Shown here in pieces: positions 28,667 to 38,682 of a DNA stretch of 64,000 nucleotides. The notes under the pieces were generated by a model. That model did not search any database. It saw nothing but the letters and a program-made list of their open reading frames with translations, and was not told the DNA's origin. The stretch spans positions 434,001 to 498,000 of the forward strand of contig NZ_JAHKRT010000001.1 of the NCBI RefSeq assembly GCF_018863195.1. Direction: 5' to 3'. The first letter of the stretch is position 1. Each line of letters starts with the position of its first letter. This DNA is from Sphingomonas quercus (GTDB lineage: Bacteria; Pseudomonadota; Alphaproteobacteria; Sphingomonadales; Sphingomonadaceae). The translations under genes and the position numbers were made by a program.

Positions 28667-28832
28667 TGGAAATAAGGGGGATGTAGCGCGCCTCTGCAAG
28701 GGAAATCCGTGCGGGCGTGCGCCGAGTTGAGGCCACGGCACGGCCGGCGCTGGCGGATCGACGCCTGCCGCTATCGGCTTTATCCGTTCTCATCGTATAC
28801 AGTTGCGAAACAAAAGAGCGTGAGGGGATGGC

Positions 28833-29936
28833 ATGAAGACGTTTTCGAAGGCGGCGCCGTGGCGTCGACGCGCAGTGGAGTTCGCGCTTGCCACCGCGGC
28901 CTGCGCGCTCGCCACGCCGGTATACGCCGCGGCGCCGATGCCGCGCTTCACCCCGGACACCAACTGGCTGAAATTGCCCAATGGCTGGATCCTCGGCGAG
29001 ACCAGCGCCGTTGCCGTCGACCGCAAGGATCATCTCTGGGTGCTGCAGCGCCCACGCACGCTCGCCGACGCCGACAAGGGCCATGCCGCCCCCCCGGTGA
29101 TGGAATTCGACGCCAATGGCCGGTTCGTGCAGGGCTTCGGCGGGGCGGGCGCCGGCTATGACTGGCCGCTGACCGAGCACAGCCTCGCCGTCGACGCCGC
29201 CGGCCATGTGTGGATCAGCGGCAACAACCGCGCCAAGGCCGAGGCCGCCGACGACATGGTCCTCGAATTTTCCGGTGACGGCCGGTTCATCCGCCAGATC
29301 GGCAAGGCCGGCGCCAGCAAGGGCGACACCGACACCGACAATTTCAACGCGCCGGCCGACATCTTCGCCGACGATCGGGGTGGCGAGGTCTATATCGCCG
29401 ACGGCTATGGCAACCATCGGGTGATCGTCCTCGACGGCAGCACCGGCGCCTATCGCCGCATGTGGGGCGCCTATGGCGTGACACCGCCGCCCGCCGCCGC
29501 CGATGCCGCCCCGCCGGCAGGCCAGCCCGCCCCGGGCAGCTTCGAGGCGGTGCACGGCGTCGAACTGGCGCGCGACGGCAAGCTCTATGTTTCCGATCGC
29601 AACCACCAGCGAATCCAGGTCTTCACCCGCGACGGCCACTATCTCGCCCAGTTCGCCGTCAATCCCGGCATGGCATCGCCACAGACTGCCTCCGGCATCG
29701 CGCTCTCCGCCGATCCGGCCCAGACGTACCTCTATGTCGCCGACTGGGGGAATAACGAGCTGCTCGTCTATGATCGCGCCGCGATGGCGCTCGTCGGGAA
29801 GTTCGGCAGCAAGGGCGCCGCGCCCGGCCAGTTCACCGGGCCGCACCTGCTGGCCACGGACAGCAAAGGCGTGCTCTATGTCGCCGAGGCGCAGGGTCGC
29901 CGCGTGCAGCGGCTGGTGCCGCAGCGCGCGCGCTGA
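28833..29936 (+). CDS. Exported NHL-repeat six-bladed beta-propeller protein
   Basis: 367 residues with a signal peptide (to about residue 33, ending PVYA). NHL-type blades follow: LAVDAAGHVWISGNN, IFADDRGGEVYIADGYGNHRVIVLD, ELARDGKLYVSDRNHQRIQVF, LYVADWGNNELLVYD. The layout resembles the peptidyl-alpha-hydroxyglycine alpha-amidating lyase-like propellers; activity is unproven. It is divergent from pqqA and 28 bases upstream of an LctP-family permease, with which it probably forms an operon. GTATACAGTT upstream resembles the sites near the YVTN/ThuA pair. Confidence 0.85.
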   Translation: MKTFSKAAPWRRRAVEFALATAACALATPVYAAAPMPRFTPDTNWLKLPNGWILGETSAVAVDRKDHLWVLQRPRTLADADKGHAAPPVMEFDANGRFVQGFGGAGAGYDWPLTEHSLAVDAAGHVWISGNNRAKAEAADDMVLEFSGDGRFIRQIGKAGASKGDTDTDNFNAPADIFADDRGGEVYIADGYGNHRVIVLDGSTGAYRRMWGAYGVTPPPAAADAAPPAGQPAPGSFEAVHGVELARDGKLYVSDRNHQRIQVFTRDGHYLAQFAVNPGMASPQTASGIALSADPAQTYLYVADWGNNELLVYDRAAMALVGKFGSKGAAPGQFTGPHLLATDSKGVLYVAEAQGRRVQRLVPQRAR

Positions 29937-29964
29937 TCGCCGTCAACAGGGGGGGAAGACACGA

Positions 29965-31644
29965 ATGATCTGGTCGCAGGATTATGATCCGTTTCACTGG
30001 CAGGCGGCGTCGACCCTGGTGGCGGCGCTGCCGATCGTGGTCCTGCTGAGCGGCATCGGCATCTTCCATATGCGCGCGCACATCGCGGCCCTGGCCGGGC
30101 TGGCGACGGCGCTGGCGGTGGCGATCATCGGCTTCGGCATGCCTGTCCAGCTCGCCGGCTGGGCGGCGGCATTCGGCGCCGCCTACGGCCTGTTTCCGAT
30201 CGGCTGGATCATCCTCAACATCATCTTCCTCTACAAGCTCACCAACGAGCGCGGCCAGTTCGACATATTGCGCGATTCCATCGCGCGGGTGACCGAAGAC
30301 AGCCGCATCCAGCTGCTGCTCATCGCCTTCTGCTTCGGCGCCTTCTTCGAGGGCGCGGCGGGCTTCGGCGCGCCGGTCGCGGTGACGGGCGCGATGCTGA
30401 TCGGGCTCGGCTTCACGCGGCTGCAGGCGTCCGGCCTGTCGCTGATCGCCAACACCGCGCCGGTGGCGTTCGGCGCGCTCGGCACGCCGATCGTCACCCT
30501 GGCCGCCGTCACCGCGCTGCCGGTGGAGGACCTGTCGGCGCTGATCGGGCGTCAGATGACGCCGTTCGCGCTGGTCGTGCCGTTCTGGCTGCTCGTCGCC
30601 TATTGCGGGTTGCGGCGGACGATGGAGGTGTGGCCGGCGGCACTGGTGGCGGGTGTGGCCTTCTCCGTCACCCAGCTCGCCATCTCCAACCTGCACGGGC
30701 CGTGGCTGGCGGCGGTGGGCTCGGCGATCGTCTCGATCGGCGCGGTCACCTTGCTGCTGCGCTTCTGGCAGCCGGCGACGATCATGCACGTCAACGAAGC
30801 GCCGCTCAGCAAGGGCGACGAGCGCGCACCGCCGGTCGAGCAGATCGAGCATGTCGAGGGGCCGGCGGCGGCCGCCGTTGGACGCAGCCAGCTCGCCATG
30901 GCGTGGGCGCCGTGGCTGATCCTGACCGTGCTGATCTTCCTGTGGGGGCTGCCCTTCACCAAGGCGGCGCTGGACGGCATCTTCCGCCCGCAGATCGTCT
31001 TCTCCGGGCTGGATCAGCTCGTGCAGCGGGTGCCGCCGGTGGTGACGGCGCCCGCCGCCGAGCCCGCCATCTACAATTTCAACATCCTCACCGGCACCGG
31101 CACGGCGATCCTGCTCGCCGGGCTGCTGTCCAGCGCGCTGCTGCGCGTGCCGCCGGCGCAGGTGGCGCGCACCTATGCCGGCGCGTTCCGGACGGTGATG
31201 CCGTCGCTGCTGACGATCGCGGCGATGCTCGCGCTCGGCTACCTCACCCGCTATGCCGGCGTTGACGCGACGATGGGCCTCGCCTTCGCGACGACAGGCT
31301 TCTTCTACCCCTTCTTCGGGACGTTGCTCGGCTGGCTGGGGGTGGCGGTGACCGGATCGGACACCGCCTCCAACGTGCTGTTCGGCGGCCTCCAGAAGGT
31401 GACGGCGGAACAGCTCTATCTGTCGCCGACGCTGATGACGGCGGCGAACAGCTCTGGTGGCGTGATGGGCAAGATGATCGACGCCCAGAGCATCGTCGTC
31501 GCCTCGACCGCCACCCAATGGTTCGGCCAGGAAAGCCGCATCCTGCGCTACGTGTTCGTGCACAGCCTCGTGCTGGGCGCGCTGGTCGGCTGCGTGGTGA
31601 TGCTGATGGCCTATGTGTGGCCCTTCACGCTGGCCGCGGGATGA
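29965..31644 (+). CDS. lldP: LctP-family permease (L-lactate or glycolate/2-hydroxy-acid)
   Basis: 559 residues with about 13 transmembrane helices. LctP signatures are FFEGAAGFGAPVAVTGAMLIGLGF, IANTAPVAFGALGTPIV, and late GSDTASNVLFGGLQKV and NSSGGVMGKMIDAQSIVVA. The family imports L-lactate, and its GlcA members glycolate, with protons. No lactate dehydrogenase is nearby, but malate synthase G, which works on glyoxylate from glycolate, lies convergent downstream. Glycolate or another 2-hydroxy acid is therefore a fair alternative substrate. ATG 29965 follows GGGGGGAAG. Confidence 0.88.
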   Translation: MIWSQDYDPFHWQAASTLVAALPIVVLLSGIGIFHMRAHIAALAGLATALAVAIIGFGMPVQLAGWAAAFGAAYGLFPIGWIILNIIFLYKLTNERGQFDILRDSIARVTEDSRIQLLLIAFCFGAFFEGAAGFGAPVAVTGAMLIGLGFTRLQASGLSLIANTAPVAFGALGTPIVTLAAVTALPVEDLSALIGRQMTPFALVVPFWLLVAYCGLRRTMEVWPAALVAGVAFSVTQLAISNLHGPWLAAVGSAIVSIGAVTLLLRFWQPATIMHVNEAPLSKGDERAPPVEQIEHVEGPAAAAVGRSQLAMAWAPWLILTVLIFLWGLPFTKAALDGIFRPQIVFSGLDQLVQRVPPVVTAPAAEPAIYNFNILTGTGTAILLAGLLSSALLRVPPAQVARTYAGAFRTVMPSLLTIAAMLALGYLTRYAGVDATMGLAFATTGFFYPFFGTLLGWLGVAVTGSDTASNVLFGGLQKVTAEQLYLSPTLMTAANSSGGVMGKMIDAQSIVVASTATQWFGQESRILRYVFVHSLVLGALVGCVVMLMAYVWPFTLAAG

Positions 31645-31777
31645 GGCGTCCCGGCTCCCCGACGAGTTCAGGGACCGGCTTGTCGGGCATCCACCCAGCC
31701 ACCGGTTCCGGAGTCGGCGGCTGGAGCCTGGAGAGAATACACAGTGACGATGTGAAGGGGTCAGGGGCTCGCCGCCC

Positions 31778-33892
31778 CTAGCCCTGCGCCTTCACCCTTG
31801 CCCGGAAGCGGTGGAGCAGCGGCTCGGTATAGCCGTTCGGCTGCTCCAGCCCCTCGAACACCAGCGCCCGCGCCGCCTGGAAGGCGAGGCTGTCCGCCTC
31901 ATGCCCGGCCATCGGCCGGTAGAGCGGATCGCCGGCATTCTGGGCATCGACCTTGGCGGCCATGCGGCGCAGCGCCGCCTCCACCTCGTCCGCCGTCGTC
32001 ACGCCATGCAGAAGCCAGTTGGCCATGTGCTGGGAAGAGATGCGCAGCGTCGCGCGATCCTCCATCAGGCCGACATCGTGGATGTCCGGCACCTTGGAGC
32101 AGCCGACACCCTGATCCACCCAGCGCACGACATAACCCAATATGCCCTGTGCATTGTTGTCCAGCTCGTCACGCACCTCGTCCGGCGACCAGTTGCGGCC
32201 CTCGGCGAGGGGCACGGTGAGCAGCCGGTCGAGCGACGCGACCGGCTCGGCGGCGCGCTCCGCCTGGCGGGCGAAGACGTCGACATCGTGATAATGGGTG
32301 GCATGCAATGTCGCGGCCGTCGGTGACGGGACCCAGGCAGTGTTCGCCCCGGAGCGAGGGTGGCCGATCTTCTGGTCGAGCATGTCGGCCATGCGACCGG
32401 GCGCCGCCCACATGCCCTTGCCGATCTGGGCGCGGCCGGACAGGCCGCAGGCGAGGCCGATCTGGACGTTGCGGTCCTCATAGGCCGCGATCCACTCCGA
32501 TGCCTTCATGGCACCCTTGCGGACCATGGCGCCGGCGCGCATCGACGTGTGCATCTCGTCGCCGGTGCGATCGAGGAAGCCGGTGTTGATGAACATCAGT
32601 CGCCCCTTCACGGCCGCGATGCAGGCGGCGAGATTGGCCGACGTGCGCCGTTCCTCGTCCATCACCCCGATCTTGATGGTGTGGCGGGCGAGGCCGAGCA
32701 TGTCCTCGACGGCATCGAACAGGCGATTGGAGAAGGCCGCCTCGTCCGGCCCATGCATCTTCGGCTTGACGATGTAGATCGAGCCTGTGCGGCTGTTGGC
32801 GAAGCGGCCGGTGCGGTTGAGATCGTGCAGCGCGATCAGGCTGGTGACGATCGCATCGAGGATGCCCTCCGGCGCCTCCTCGCCATCGGGCAGGCGGACG
32901 GCCGGGGTGGTCATCAGGTGGCCGACATTGCGCACGAACAGCAGGCTTCGGCCCGGCAGCATCAGCGTGCCGCCGTCGGGAGTGGTGTAGCTGCGATCGG
33001 CGTGAAGGGTGCGCGTCAGCTCGCGGCCGCCCTTGCTGAAGCGCGCTTCCAGGTCGCCCTTCATCAGCCCCAGCCAATTGGCATAGGCCGCCACCTTGTC
33101 CTCGGCATCAACGGCGGCGACCGAATCCTCGAGGTCGACGATGGTGGTCAGCGCCGCTTCCAGCACGACATCGGCGATGCCGGCCGGGTCGGTGGCGCCG
33201 ATCGGATGGGCGCGATCAATAACCAGCTCGATATGCAGGCCGTTGTGGCGGAACAGCAGATTGTCGCCGTTGCGGCCGACGAAGCCGGCCGGGTCGGCGA
33301 GCACCGGCACGTCGCTGCCGGCGAACTCCCGCCATGATCCCTCGGCGAGCGGTATGGCGCGATCGAGGAAGGCCTTGGCCCAGCCGATCACCGCGGCGCC
33401 GCGGGCGGGATCATAGCCCCCGCCCGCCGCCGCGCCGGGAATCGCATCCGTGCCGTAGAGCGCGTCGTAAAGGCTGCCCCAGCGGGCATTGGCGGCGTTG
33501 AGCAGGAAGCGTGCGTTGAGCACCGGCACGACCAGCTGCGGCCCGGCGGTGCGCGCCACCTCGTCGTCGATATCTTCGGAGGTGATCGCGAATGGCGCGG
33601 GCGGATCGACCAGATAGCCGATCTCGCGCAGGAACGCCTGGTAGGCGGTCATGTCGATCGGCTGGCCGGCCCGGGCCTCGTGCCAGGCGTCGATCCTGGC
33701 CTGGATGGCATCGCGCGTGGCGAGCAGGGCGCGATTCTCGGGCACGAAGCGGGCATAGATGGCGGCCATGCCGGACCAGAAGGCGTCAGGCGCGATCCCG
33801 GTGCCGGGCAGCGCCTTCGCCTCGATGAAATCGGCCAGCGCCTCGGCCAGCTTCAGCCCCGCCCGCTCCGTCATTCCCGTCGAATCCGCCAT
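31778..33892 (-). CDS. glcB: Malate synthase G
   Basis: 704 residues, the length of the monomeric G isoform. Visible segments are [60 protein letters not shown], and [19 protein letters not shown]. It condenses glyoxylate with acetyl-CoA to malate. It is monocistronic here, converging on the lactate/glycolate permease gene. The ATG at 33890-33892 is followed by a second Met seven codons on. Confidence 0.95.
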   Translation of the reverse strand: MADSTGMTERAGLKLAEALADFIEAKALPGTGIAPDAFWSGMAAIYARFVPENRALLATRDAIQARIDAWHEARAGQPIDMTAYQAFLREIGYLVDPPAPFAITSEDIDDEVARTAGPQLVVPVLNARFLLNAANARWGSLYDALYGTDAIPGAAAGGGYDPARGAAVIGWAKAFLDRAIPLAEGSWREFAGSDVPVLADPAGFVGRNGDNLLFRHNGLHIELVIDRAHPIGATDPAGIADVVLEAALTTIVDLEDSVAAVDAEDKVAAYANWLGLMKGDLEARFSKGGRELTRTLHADRSYTTPDGGTLMLPGRSLLFVRNVGHLMTTPAVRLPDGEEAPEGILDAIVTSLIALHDLNRTGRFANSRTGSIYIVKPKMHGPDEAAFSNRLFDAVEDMLGLARHTIKIGVMDEERRTSANLAACIAAVKGRLMFINTGFLDRTGDEMHTSMRAGAMVRKGAMKASEWIAAYEDRNVQIGLACGLSGRAQIGKGMWAAPGRMADMLDQKIGHPRSGANTAWVPSPTAATLHATHYHDVDVFARQAERAAEPVASLDRLLTVPLAEGRNWSPDEVRDELDNNAQGILGYVVRWVDQGVGCSKVPDIHDVGLMEDRATLRISSQHMANWLLHGVTTADEVEAALRRMAAKVDAQNAGDPLYRPMAGHEADSLAFQAARALVFEGLEQPNGYTEPLLHRFRARVKAQG

Positions 33893-34006
33893 TTTCCACC
33901 TCCGCGCCGCATCTGTGCGGCTGCACATAGGGGGTGGACGCCGTCGTGCCCACCCGCTTGCCATCCGGCGCGGCGCTCGCTATGTGCGCCCCTCTCCGGA
34001 CCCCGG

Positions 34007-34082
34007 AGGAGTGTAGCTCAGCTGGTAGAGCATCGGTCTCCAAAACCGAGGGCCGGGGGTTCGAATCCCTCCACTCCTGCCA
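34007..34082 (+). tRNA. trnW: tRNA-Trp (anticodon CCA)
   Basis: A 76-base cloverleaf. The acceptor arms are AGGAGTG (34007-34013) and CACTCCT (34072-34078), followed by G and an encoded CCA end. The D arm has GTAGCTCAGCTGGTAGAGC, the anticodon loop is CTCCAAA with CCA at 34040-34042, and the T arm has GGTTCGAATCC. It precedes secE, as it does in many proteobacteria. Confidence 0.97.
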
Positions 34083-34216
34083 CTCCCTGCCAAGGGGGTG
34101 GCCTGCCAGGGACAAGGATAGTGGGCGACCAGGCCGGAGCGGCGCCGGGATGGACCGGATGCCGCTCGCGGCCTATTGCCTGTTTGAGGCTGATGCCTCG
34201 TTGAGGAAGGTGCTAC

Positions 34217-34414
34217 GTGGCGAAGACTTCACCCGGCGAGTTTGTCTTGCAGGTCAAGGCCGAGACCAAGAAGGTCGCCTGGCCGACGCGCAAGGAGACG
34301 ATGATGACGGCCGTGATGGTGCTCATCATGACGACCATGCTCGGCGTGTTCTTCTTCGGTATCGACCTTCTGTTCAGCAAGGTGCGCGAGGCCATCTTCG
34401 CGCTCCTCGTCTAA
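34217..34414 (+). CDS. secE: Preprotein translocase subunit SecE
   Basis: 65 residues, the short single-helix form. It shows the conserved amphipathic segment FVLQVKAETKKVAWPTRKETM followed by one transmembrane helix (TAVMVLIMTTMLGVFFFGID). It clamps SecY in the Sec translocon. It heads the secE-nusG-rplK-rplA run, 10 bases before nusG. Confidence 0.95.
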   Translation: MAKTSPGEFVLQVKAETKKVAWPTRKETMMTAVMVLIMTTMLGVFFFGIDLLFSKVREAIFALLV

Positions 34415-34424
34415 GGGTTCCCCC

Positions 34425-34964
34425 ATGTCGCGCTGGTACATCATCCACGCCTATTCCGGCTTCGAGAACAAGGTGCGCGAGCAGATCCTCGCCGACGCCC
34501 AGCGCCTCGGCCTCGAACAGCTCGTCGAAGCCGTCGAGGTGCCGACCGAGAAGGTCACCGAGGTCCGTCGCGGCAAGAAGGTGACGTCGGATCGCAAATT
34601 CTTCCCCGGCTATGTGCTGGCGAAGCTGGCGATGAACGACGACGTCTACCACCTGGTGAAGAACACCCCCAAGGTGACCGGCTTCCTCGGCTCCTCCGGC
34701 AAGCCGCAGCCGATCAGCGAGGCCGAAGCCGCCCGCATCCTCAACACCAAGGATGAGGCCGCGGCCGCCGCGCCCAAGCAGAAGGTCAAGGTCGATTACG
34801 AGATCGGCGACAATGTCCGCGTGCTCGAAGGCCCCTTCGCCAGCTTCTCCGGGCTGGTCGAGGAGCTGGACTTCGATCGCAGCCGCGTGAAGGTCGCCGT
34901 CTCGATCTTCGGCCGCGCCACCCCTGTCGAACTGGAGTTCGAGCAGGTCGAGCGCGTCAAGTAA
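34425..34964 (+). CDS. nusG: Transcription elongation/antitermination factor NusG
   Basis: 179 residues. The NGN domain (RWYIIHAYSGFENKVREQI, FFPGYVLAKLAM, FLGSSGKPQPIS) is joined to a C-terminal KOW domain (DNVRVLEGPFASFSGLVEELD). It binds RNA polymerase and couples it to Rho or to the ribosome. A perfect 6-base hairpin, CCGGCC/GGCCGG (34967-34981), follows the stop but lacks a T-run, so it is probably a leader structure for rplK rather than a full terminator. Confidence 0.97.
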   Translation: MSRWYIIHAYSGFENKVREQILADAQRLGLEQLVEAVEVPTEKVTEVRRGKKVTSDRKFFPGYVLAKLAMNDDVYHLVKNTPKVTGFLGSSGKPQPISEAEAARILNTKDEAAAAAPKQKVKVDYEIGDNVRVLEGPFASFSGLVEELDFDRSRVKVAVSIFGRATPVELEFEQVERVK

Positions 34965-35044
34965 TTCCGGCCCCAGGCCGGGATATCCGCGGGAGGCAGG
35001 GCCTCGGCCCCGCCGCCAGCACCGCTAAGCCAATGGAGTAGACA

Positions 35045-35476
35045 ATGGCGAAGAAGATTACGGGTTACATCAAGTTGCAGGTGAAGGCTGGCTCCGCCAC
35101 GCCGTCCCCGCCGATCGGCCCCGCGCTCGGTCAGCGTGGCGTCAACATCATGGAGTTCTGCAAGGCGTTCAACGCCCAGACGCAGGAACTCGAGAAGGGC
35201 ATGCCGATCCCGACGGTGATCACCGTCTATGCCGATCGCAGCTTCTCGTTCATCACCAAGACGCCGCCCGCCTCTTTCCTGCTGAAGAAGGCCGCCGGCC
35301 TCAAGTCCGGCTCCAAGGCGCCGGGCAAGGATTCGGCCGGCAAGATCACCCGCTCGCAGCTCGCCGAGATCGCCCAGGCGAAGATGGCCGACCTGAACGC
35401 GGCGGATATCGACGCGGCGACGAAGACGATCGAAGGCTCCGCCCGCGCGATGGGCCTCGAAGTGGTGGAGGGCTGA
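35045..35476 (+). CDS. rplK: 50S ribosomal protein L11
   Basis: 143 residues with the L11 hallmarks [36 protein letters not shown] at the N-terminus and an RNA-binding C-terminal domain ([13 protein letters not shown]). It belongs to the GTPase-associated centre. The 80-base GC-rich gap upstream has nested inverted repeats (GGCAGGGCC/GGCCCCGCC) that may form a leader hairpin. rplA follows after 4 bases. Confidence 0.97.
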   Translation: MAKKITGYIKLQVKAGSATPSPPIGPALGQRGVNIMEFCKAFNAQTQELEKGMPIPTVITVYADRSFSFITKTPPASFLLKKAAGLKSGSKAPGKDSAGKITRSQLAEIAQAKMADLNAADIDAATKTIEGSARAMGLEVVEG

Positions 35477-35480
35477 TCCA

Positions 35481-36185
35481 ATGCTGAAGCCGAGGACTCT
35501 CACGAAGAAGCAGAAGGCCCAGGCCTCCGTCGACACCCAGAAGCTTTATGCGGTGGATGAGGCGATCGCGCTGGCCAAGCAGAACGCCACCTCCAAGTTC
35601 GACGAGACGATCGAGGTCGCCGTCAACCTGGGCGTCGATCCGCGCCACGCCGACCAGATGGTCCGCGGCGTCGTGACGCTGCCCAAGGGCACTGGCAAGG
35701 ACGTCCGCGTCGGCGTGTTCGCCCGTGGCGCCAAGGCCGACGAGGCCCGCGCGGCCGGCGCCGAGGTGGTTGGCGCCGAGGATCTGCTGGAAGCCGTGCA
35801 GGGCGGCACCATCGACTTCGATCGCTGCATCGCCACGCCCGACATGATGGGCCTGGTCGGCCGCCTCGGCAAGGTGCTGGGCCCCAAGGGCCTGATGCCG
35901 AACCCGAAGCTCGGCACGGTGACGATGAACGTCGGCGAGGCCGTGAAGGCGGCCAAGGGCGGTCAGGTCGAGTATCGCGTCGAGAAGGCCGGCATCATCC
36001 ATTCCGGCATCGGCAAGGCGAGCTTCCCGGCCGAGGACCTGCGCGCCAATTTCGACGCGCTGCTCGATGCGCTGGTCAAGGCCAAGCCGTCGGGCGCCAA
36101 GGGCAAGTACGTCAAGAAGGTGGCGGTTTCCTCCACCATGGGCCCGGGTCTGAAGATCGACACGACGACGGTGGCGGGCGCGTAA
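35481..36185 (+). CDS. rplA: 50S ribosomal protein L1
   Basis: 234 residues. Signatures are [27 protein letters not shown], the [14 protein letters not shown] loop, and [17 protein letters not shown]. It is the L1-stalk protein and, in well-studied bacteria, also the repressor of its own L11 operon mRNA. The usual next gene, rplJ, is displaced about 2.7 kb downstream by two unrelated genes. Confidence 0.97.
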   Translation: MLKPRTLTKKQKAQASVDTQKLYAVDEAIALAKQNATSKFDETIEVAVNLGVDPRHADQMVRGVVTLPKGTGKDVRVGVFARGAKADEARAAGAEVVGAEDLLEAVQGGTIDFDRCIATPDMMGLVGRLGKVLGPKGLMPNPKLGTVTMNVGEAVKAAKGGQVEYRVEKAGIIHSGIGKASFPAEDLRANFDALLDALVKAKPSGAKGKYVKKVAVSSTMGPGLKIDTTTVAGA

Positions 36186-36307
36186 GCGCGCGCTTCCATC
36201 GCCACGGAAACGGGGGCGGCGGGCCGATGGCCTGCCGCCCCTTTTCGTTTCGGCGCTTGTCCGGCACAAGAGGGCGGCTCGGCCGGGGAGAAAGGAATTG
36301 GCCGCGC

Positions 36308-37156
36308 ATGCAAGCCCCTCCCAATCTCGCCGAACGCCAGGCCGAACTGGACGCGCTCCATTGGTGGCACAGCTTCGATTTCGGCGGCGGCCTCGCGGCG
36401 AAGGGGGTCAAGACCCCAGCGGTCGTGACCGCCGAGGCGGACGCCTATTTCGCGCCCTTGTCGCTCGCCGGGCGCGACGTGCTCGATATCGGCACGTGGA
36501 ACGGCTATATGGCGTTCGACGCCGAACGGCGCGGCGCGGCGCGGGTCGTGGCCACGGATCATCATGTCTGGAGCCTGGACTGGACACATGGCCGCCGCCC
36601 GTTCGATCTCGCCCATCGCCTGCTCGGCTCGCGGGTTGAGGGGCGGCAGATCGACGTGCCGCTCATCACGCCGGATAGCGTCGGCCGCTTCGACGTGGTG
36701 CTGTTCCTCGGCGTCTTCTATCACCTGTTCGATGCGCCGACGCTCACCCGCCAGATTGCGGGCTGCGCGCGCGACCTGATGATCGTCGAGACCCACCATG
36801 ACGCGCTCGACGTGACGCGCCCGGCGATGATCTTCTACCCGGCAGACACGCTCAATCAGGACGCCACCAACTGGTGGGGCCCGAACCCGCATTGCATGTG
36901 GTGGCTGCTGCGGGAATGCGGCTTCGGCCGGGTCTTCTACCGCGATCATCCGCACAATGGCGATCCCGCCGGCGCGAACTTCAGACAGCGCGGCATCTAT
37001 TTCGCGTTTCGCGACGATGCCGCCGTCGCCCGTCTCGCCACGCGGACGGATGACTGGCACGATCTGGGCGAAGCCTCAGCGCGCGCGGCGATCTTCTCGC
37101 AGCCCGGGCAGCCGCCGGCCTCCCCTCCCTCCCCCCGGCGGCGATGGTGGCGTTGA
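36308..37156 (+). CDS. SAM-dependent methyltransferase (CmoB/DUF1698-like), inserted after rplA
   Basis: 282 residues. The N-terminal region has WWHSFDFGGGLAAKGVKTP, and the SAM-binding motif I is VLDIGTWNGYMAFDAERRGA at about residue 58. An acidic motif II (VVATDHHVWSLDW) and DVVLFLGVFYHLFDAP follow. This order resembles CmoB-type enzymes and DUF1698 proteins; the WHSID-like segment WHSFDFG is typical. The substrate is unknown; a tRNA wobble base is one possibility, a surface sugar another given the next gene. It overlaps that gene by 13 bases. A low-complexity Pro/Arg tail ends the protein. Confidence 0.82.
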   Translation: MQAPPNLAERQAELDALHWWHSFDFGGGLAAKGVKTPAVVTAEADAYFAPLSLAGRDVLDIGTWNGYMAFDAERRGAARVVATDHHVWSLDWTHGRRPFDLAHRLLGSRVEGRQIDVPLITPDSVGRFDVVLFLGVFYHLFDAPTLTRQIAGCARDLMIVETHHDALDVTRPAMIFYPADTLNQDATNWWGPNPHCMWWLLRECGFGRVFYRDHPHNGDPAGANFRQRGIYFAFRDDAAVARLATRTDDWHDLGEASARAAIFSQPGQPPASPPSPRRRWWR

Positions 37157-38682
37157 GCGATTTTCCGCGCGCCCTGCTCGCGATCGGCGCGGCATGGCGC
37201 ACGCTGGCCGAGGCAGAGCGCGGCGGGCCAGCAACACGCGCGCGCATCGCTGAGGCCATCCGTGACGCGCATGGCAACCCGCATCTGCTGGTCCGCGCCG
37301 GCGAGTTGCTCGCCAGCTGGGGCATGGAGGCCGAGGCGCGCGATCTGCTCGCCGGTGGGCTGGCCCCCGACGCGCCGATCGCGCCGCTTCAGTTCGCCTA
37401 TGCGCGGCGGCTGCGGGCGCTGGGCGACCGCGACGGCGCGCGCCGCTGGTATCGCGGCGGGCTGCTCCGCGTCATGCCGGACGGGGCGCAGGCGATGCTG
37501 CTGGAGCTCGCCGAGATGGAGGCCGATGCCGGCGACCAGCCGGCGGCGATGGCGTTGCTCCGCGCGGCGATCGCCCTGCCCTGTCGCGACGCGGGCGCGA
37601 TGATCGCCGCCGGCCGGCGCCTGTCGGCGGCGGGGCGACCGGATTTCGCCTATGCGGCCTTCGCCGCCGCTTATGAGCGCGGCGCGCGCGACACCCTGTT
37701 CCTCGGCGAGTTCGCCGCGCTGGCCGCGGGCGGCGGCATTGCGCTGGCCGATGCCGAGCGGGACGCGGCGGTCGCAAGCCTCGCCGCCCACGCCAGGCTC
37801 GCCGCCGCCTTCGATCCCGAAACGCTGCTCGCCGTGCCGCGCGCCCGCGAGGCGTCCGGCCGCTGGGTGCCCCTCGCCGACCTGTCCGATCTGCTGGCGG
37901 AGCGGATCGCGGCGCGGAGGCCTTTCTCGTGGATACGCCTCGGCGACGGCGAGGCGCGCTTCCTGCTCTACGTGCACGGCCATCTCCGCGCCGGGCTCGG
38001 CGAGGACGAGGCCCGCACGCTGGTCCGGCGCATCTGGTCGATGTGGTTCGGGCAGGACATCGCCGCCGTCGACGCGGATCGGCTGGCCGGGCTCGCGCGG
38101 CAGCTCGATACGGCGATCGGCCATGCGGACCTGCTCGGGCTGGCGTCAGTTGCGCGATTCCTCAATGATCCCAATCACTTCGGATATTGCGCGGTGCTGG
38201 AAACGCACGTCGCCAACCTGCTGGGGAAGAACGGCGCCACGCATTTCACCGAGGCCCTGTTCACCTATCCGCTGAACGAGGCCGATCCCTTCCTGCGCCG
38301 CCTGCTCGGCGGGCTCGACTTTCTCGGCGTGATCAGCCCTCATCCGGAGCTGGCCGCACGGCTGGCGAAGGAATTGGGCATCGCCGTCACCGCCAGCTAC
38401 GACATTCCCGGCGAAAGTCGCCTGGGCCGCGCGCGGGAGGCGGCGGACCGTGGCCGGCATTTCCCCGAAGTCTATGACCGCATCCTCGCCACGCTGCACG
38501 TGCCCTTTCCCGGCGCGGTGTTCATCGTCGCCGGCGGGTTGCTCGGCAAAATCTACTGCGACCGCATCCGCACGCTGAGCGGCGTGGCACTCGACATCGG
38601 CGCGGTCGTCGACGCATGGATGGGCATCAACACCCGCGGCAGCTCGCTGGACAAGGCGATGGGCGCCGTGCTGCCGGATTGA
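37144..38682 (+). CDS. TPR-containing protein with GT-D-type glycosyltransferase-like domain
   Basis: 512 residues. The N-terminal half (about 1-230) is helical and TPR-like, with repeated A-x-G-x2-A patterns. The C-terminal half starts with FSWIRLGDGEARFLL (GDGE at about residues 266-269), which is the hallmark of GT-D fold (DUF1792-type) glycosyltransferases. It ends with IVAGGLLGKIYCDRIRTLSGVALDIGAVVDAWMG, matching their C-terminal nucleotide-sugar region. The start overlaps the methyltransferase gene, so the two form a pair. A glycan-modifying role is inferred. The pair interrupts the rplKA-rplJL order. Confidence 0.7.
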   Translation: MVALSDFPRALLAIGAAWRTLAEAERGGPATRARIAEAIRDAHGNPHLLVRAGELLASWGMEAEARDLLAGGLAPDAPIAPLQFAYARRLRALGDRDGARRWYRGGLLRVMPDGAQAMLLELAEMEADAGDQPAAMALLRAAIALPCRDAGAMIAAGRRLSAAGRPDFAYAAFAAAYERGARDTLFLGEFAALAAGGGIALADAERDAAVASLAAHARLAAAFDPETLLAVPRAREASGRWVPLADLSDLLAERIAARRPFSWIRLGDGEARFLLYVHGHLRAGLGEDEARTLVRRIWSMWFGQDIAAVDADRLAGLARQLDTAIGHADLLGLASVARFLNDPNHFGYCAVLETHVANLLGKNGATHFTEALFTYPLNEADPFLRRLLGGLDFLGVISPHPELAARLAKELGIAVTASYDIPGESRLGRAREAADRGRHFPEVYDRILATLHVPFPGAVFIVAGGLLGKIYCDRIRTLSGVALDIGAVVDAWMGINTRGSSLDKAMGAVLPD

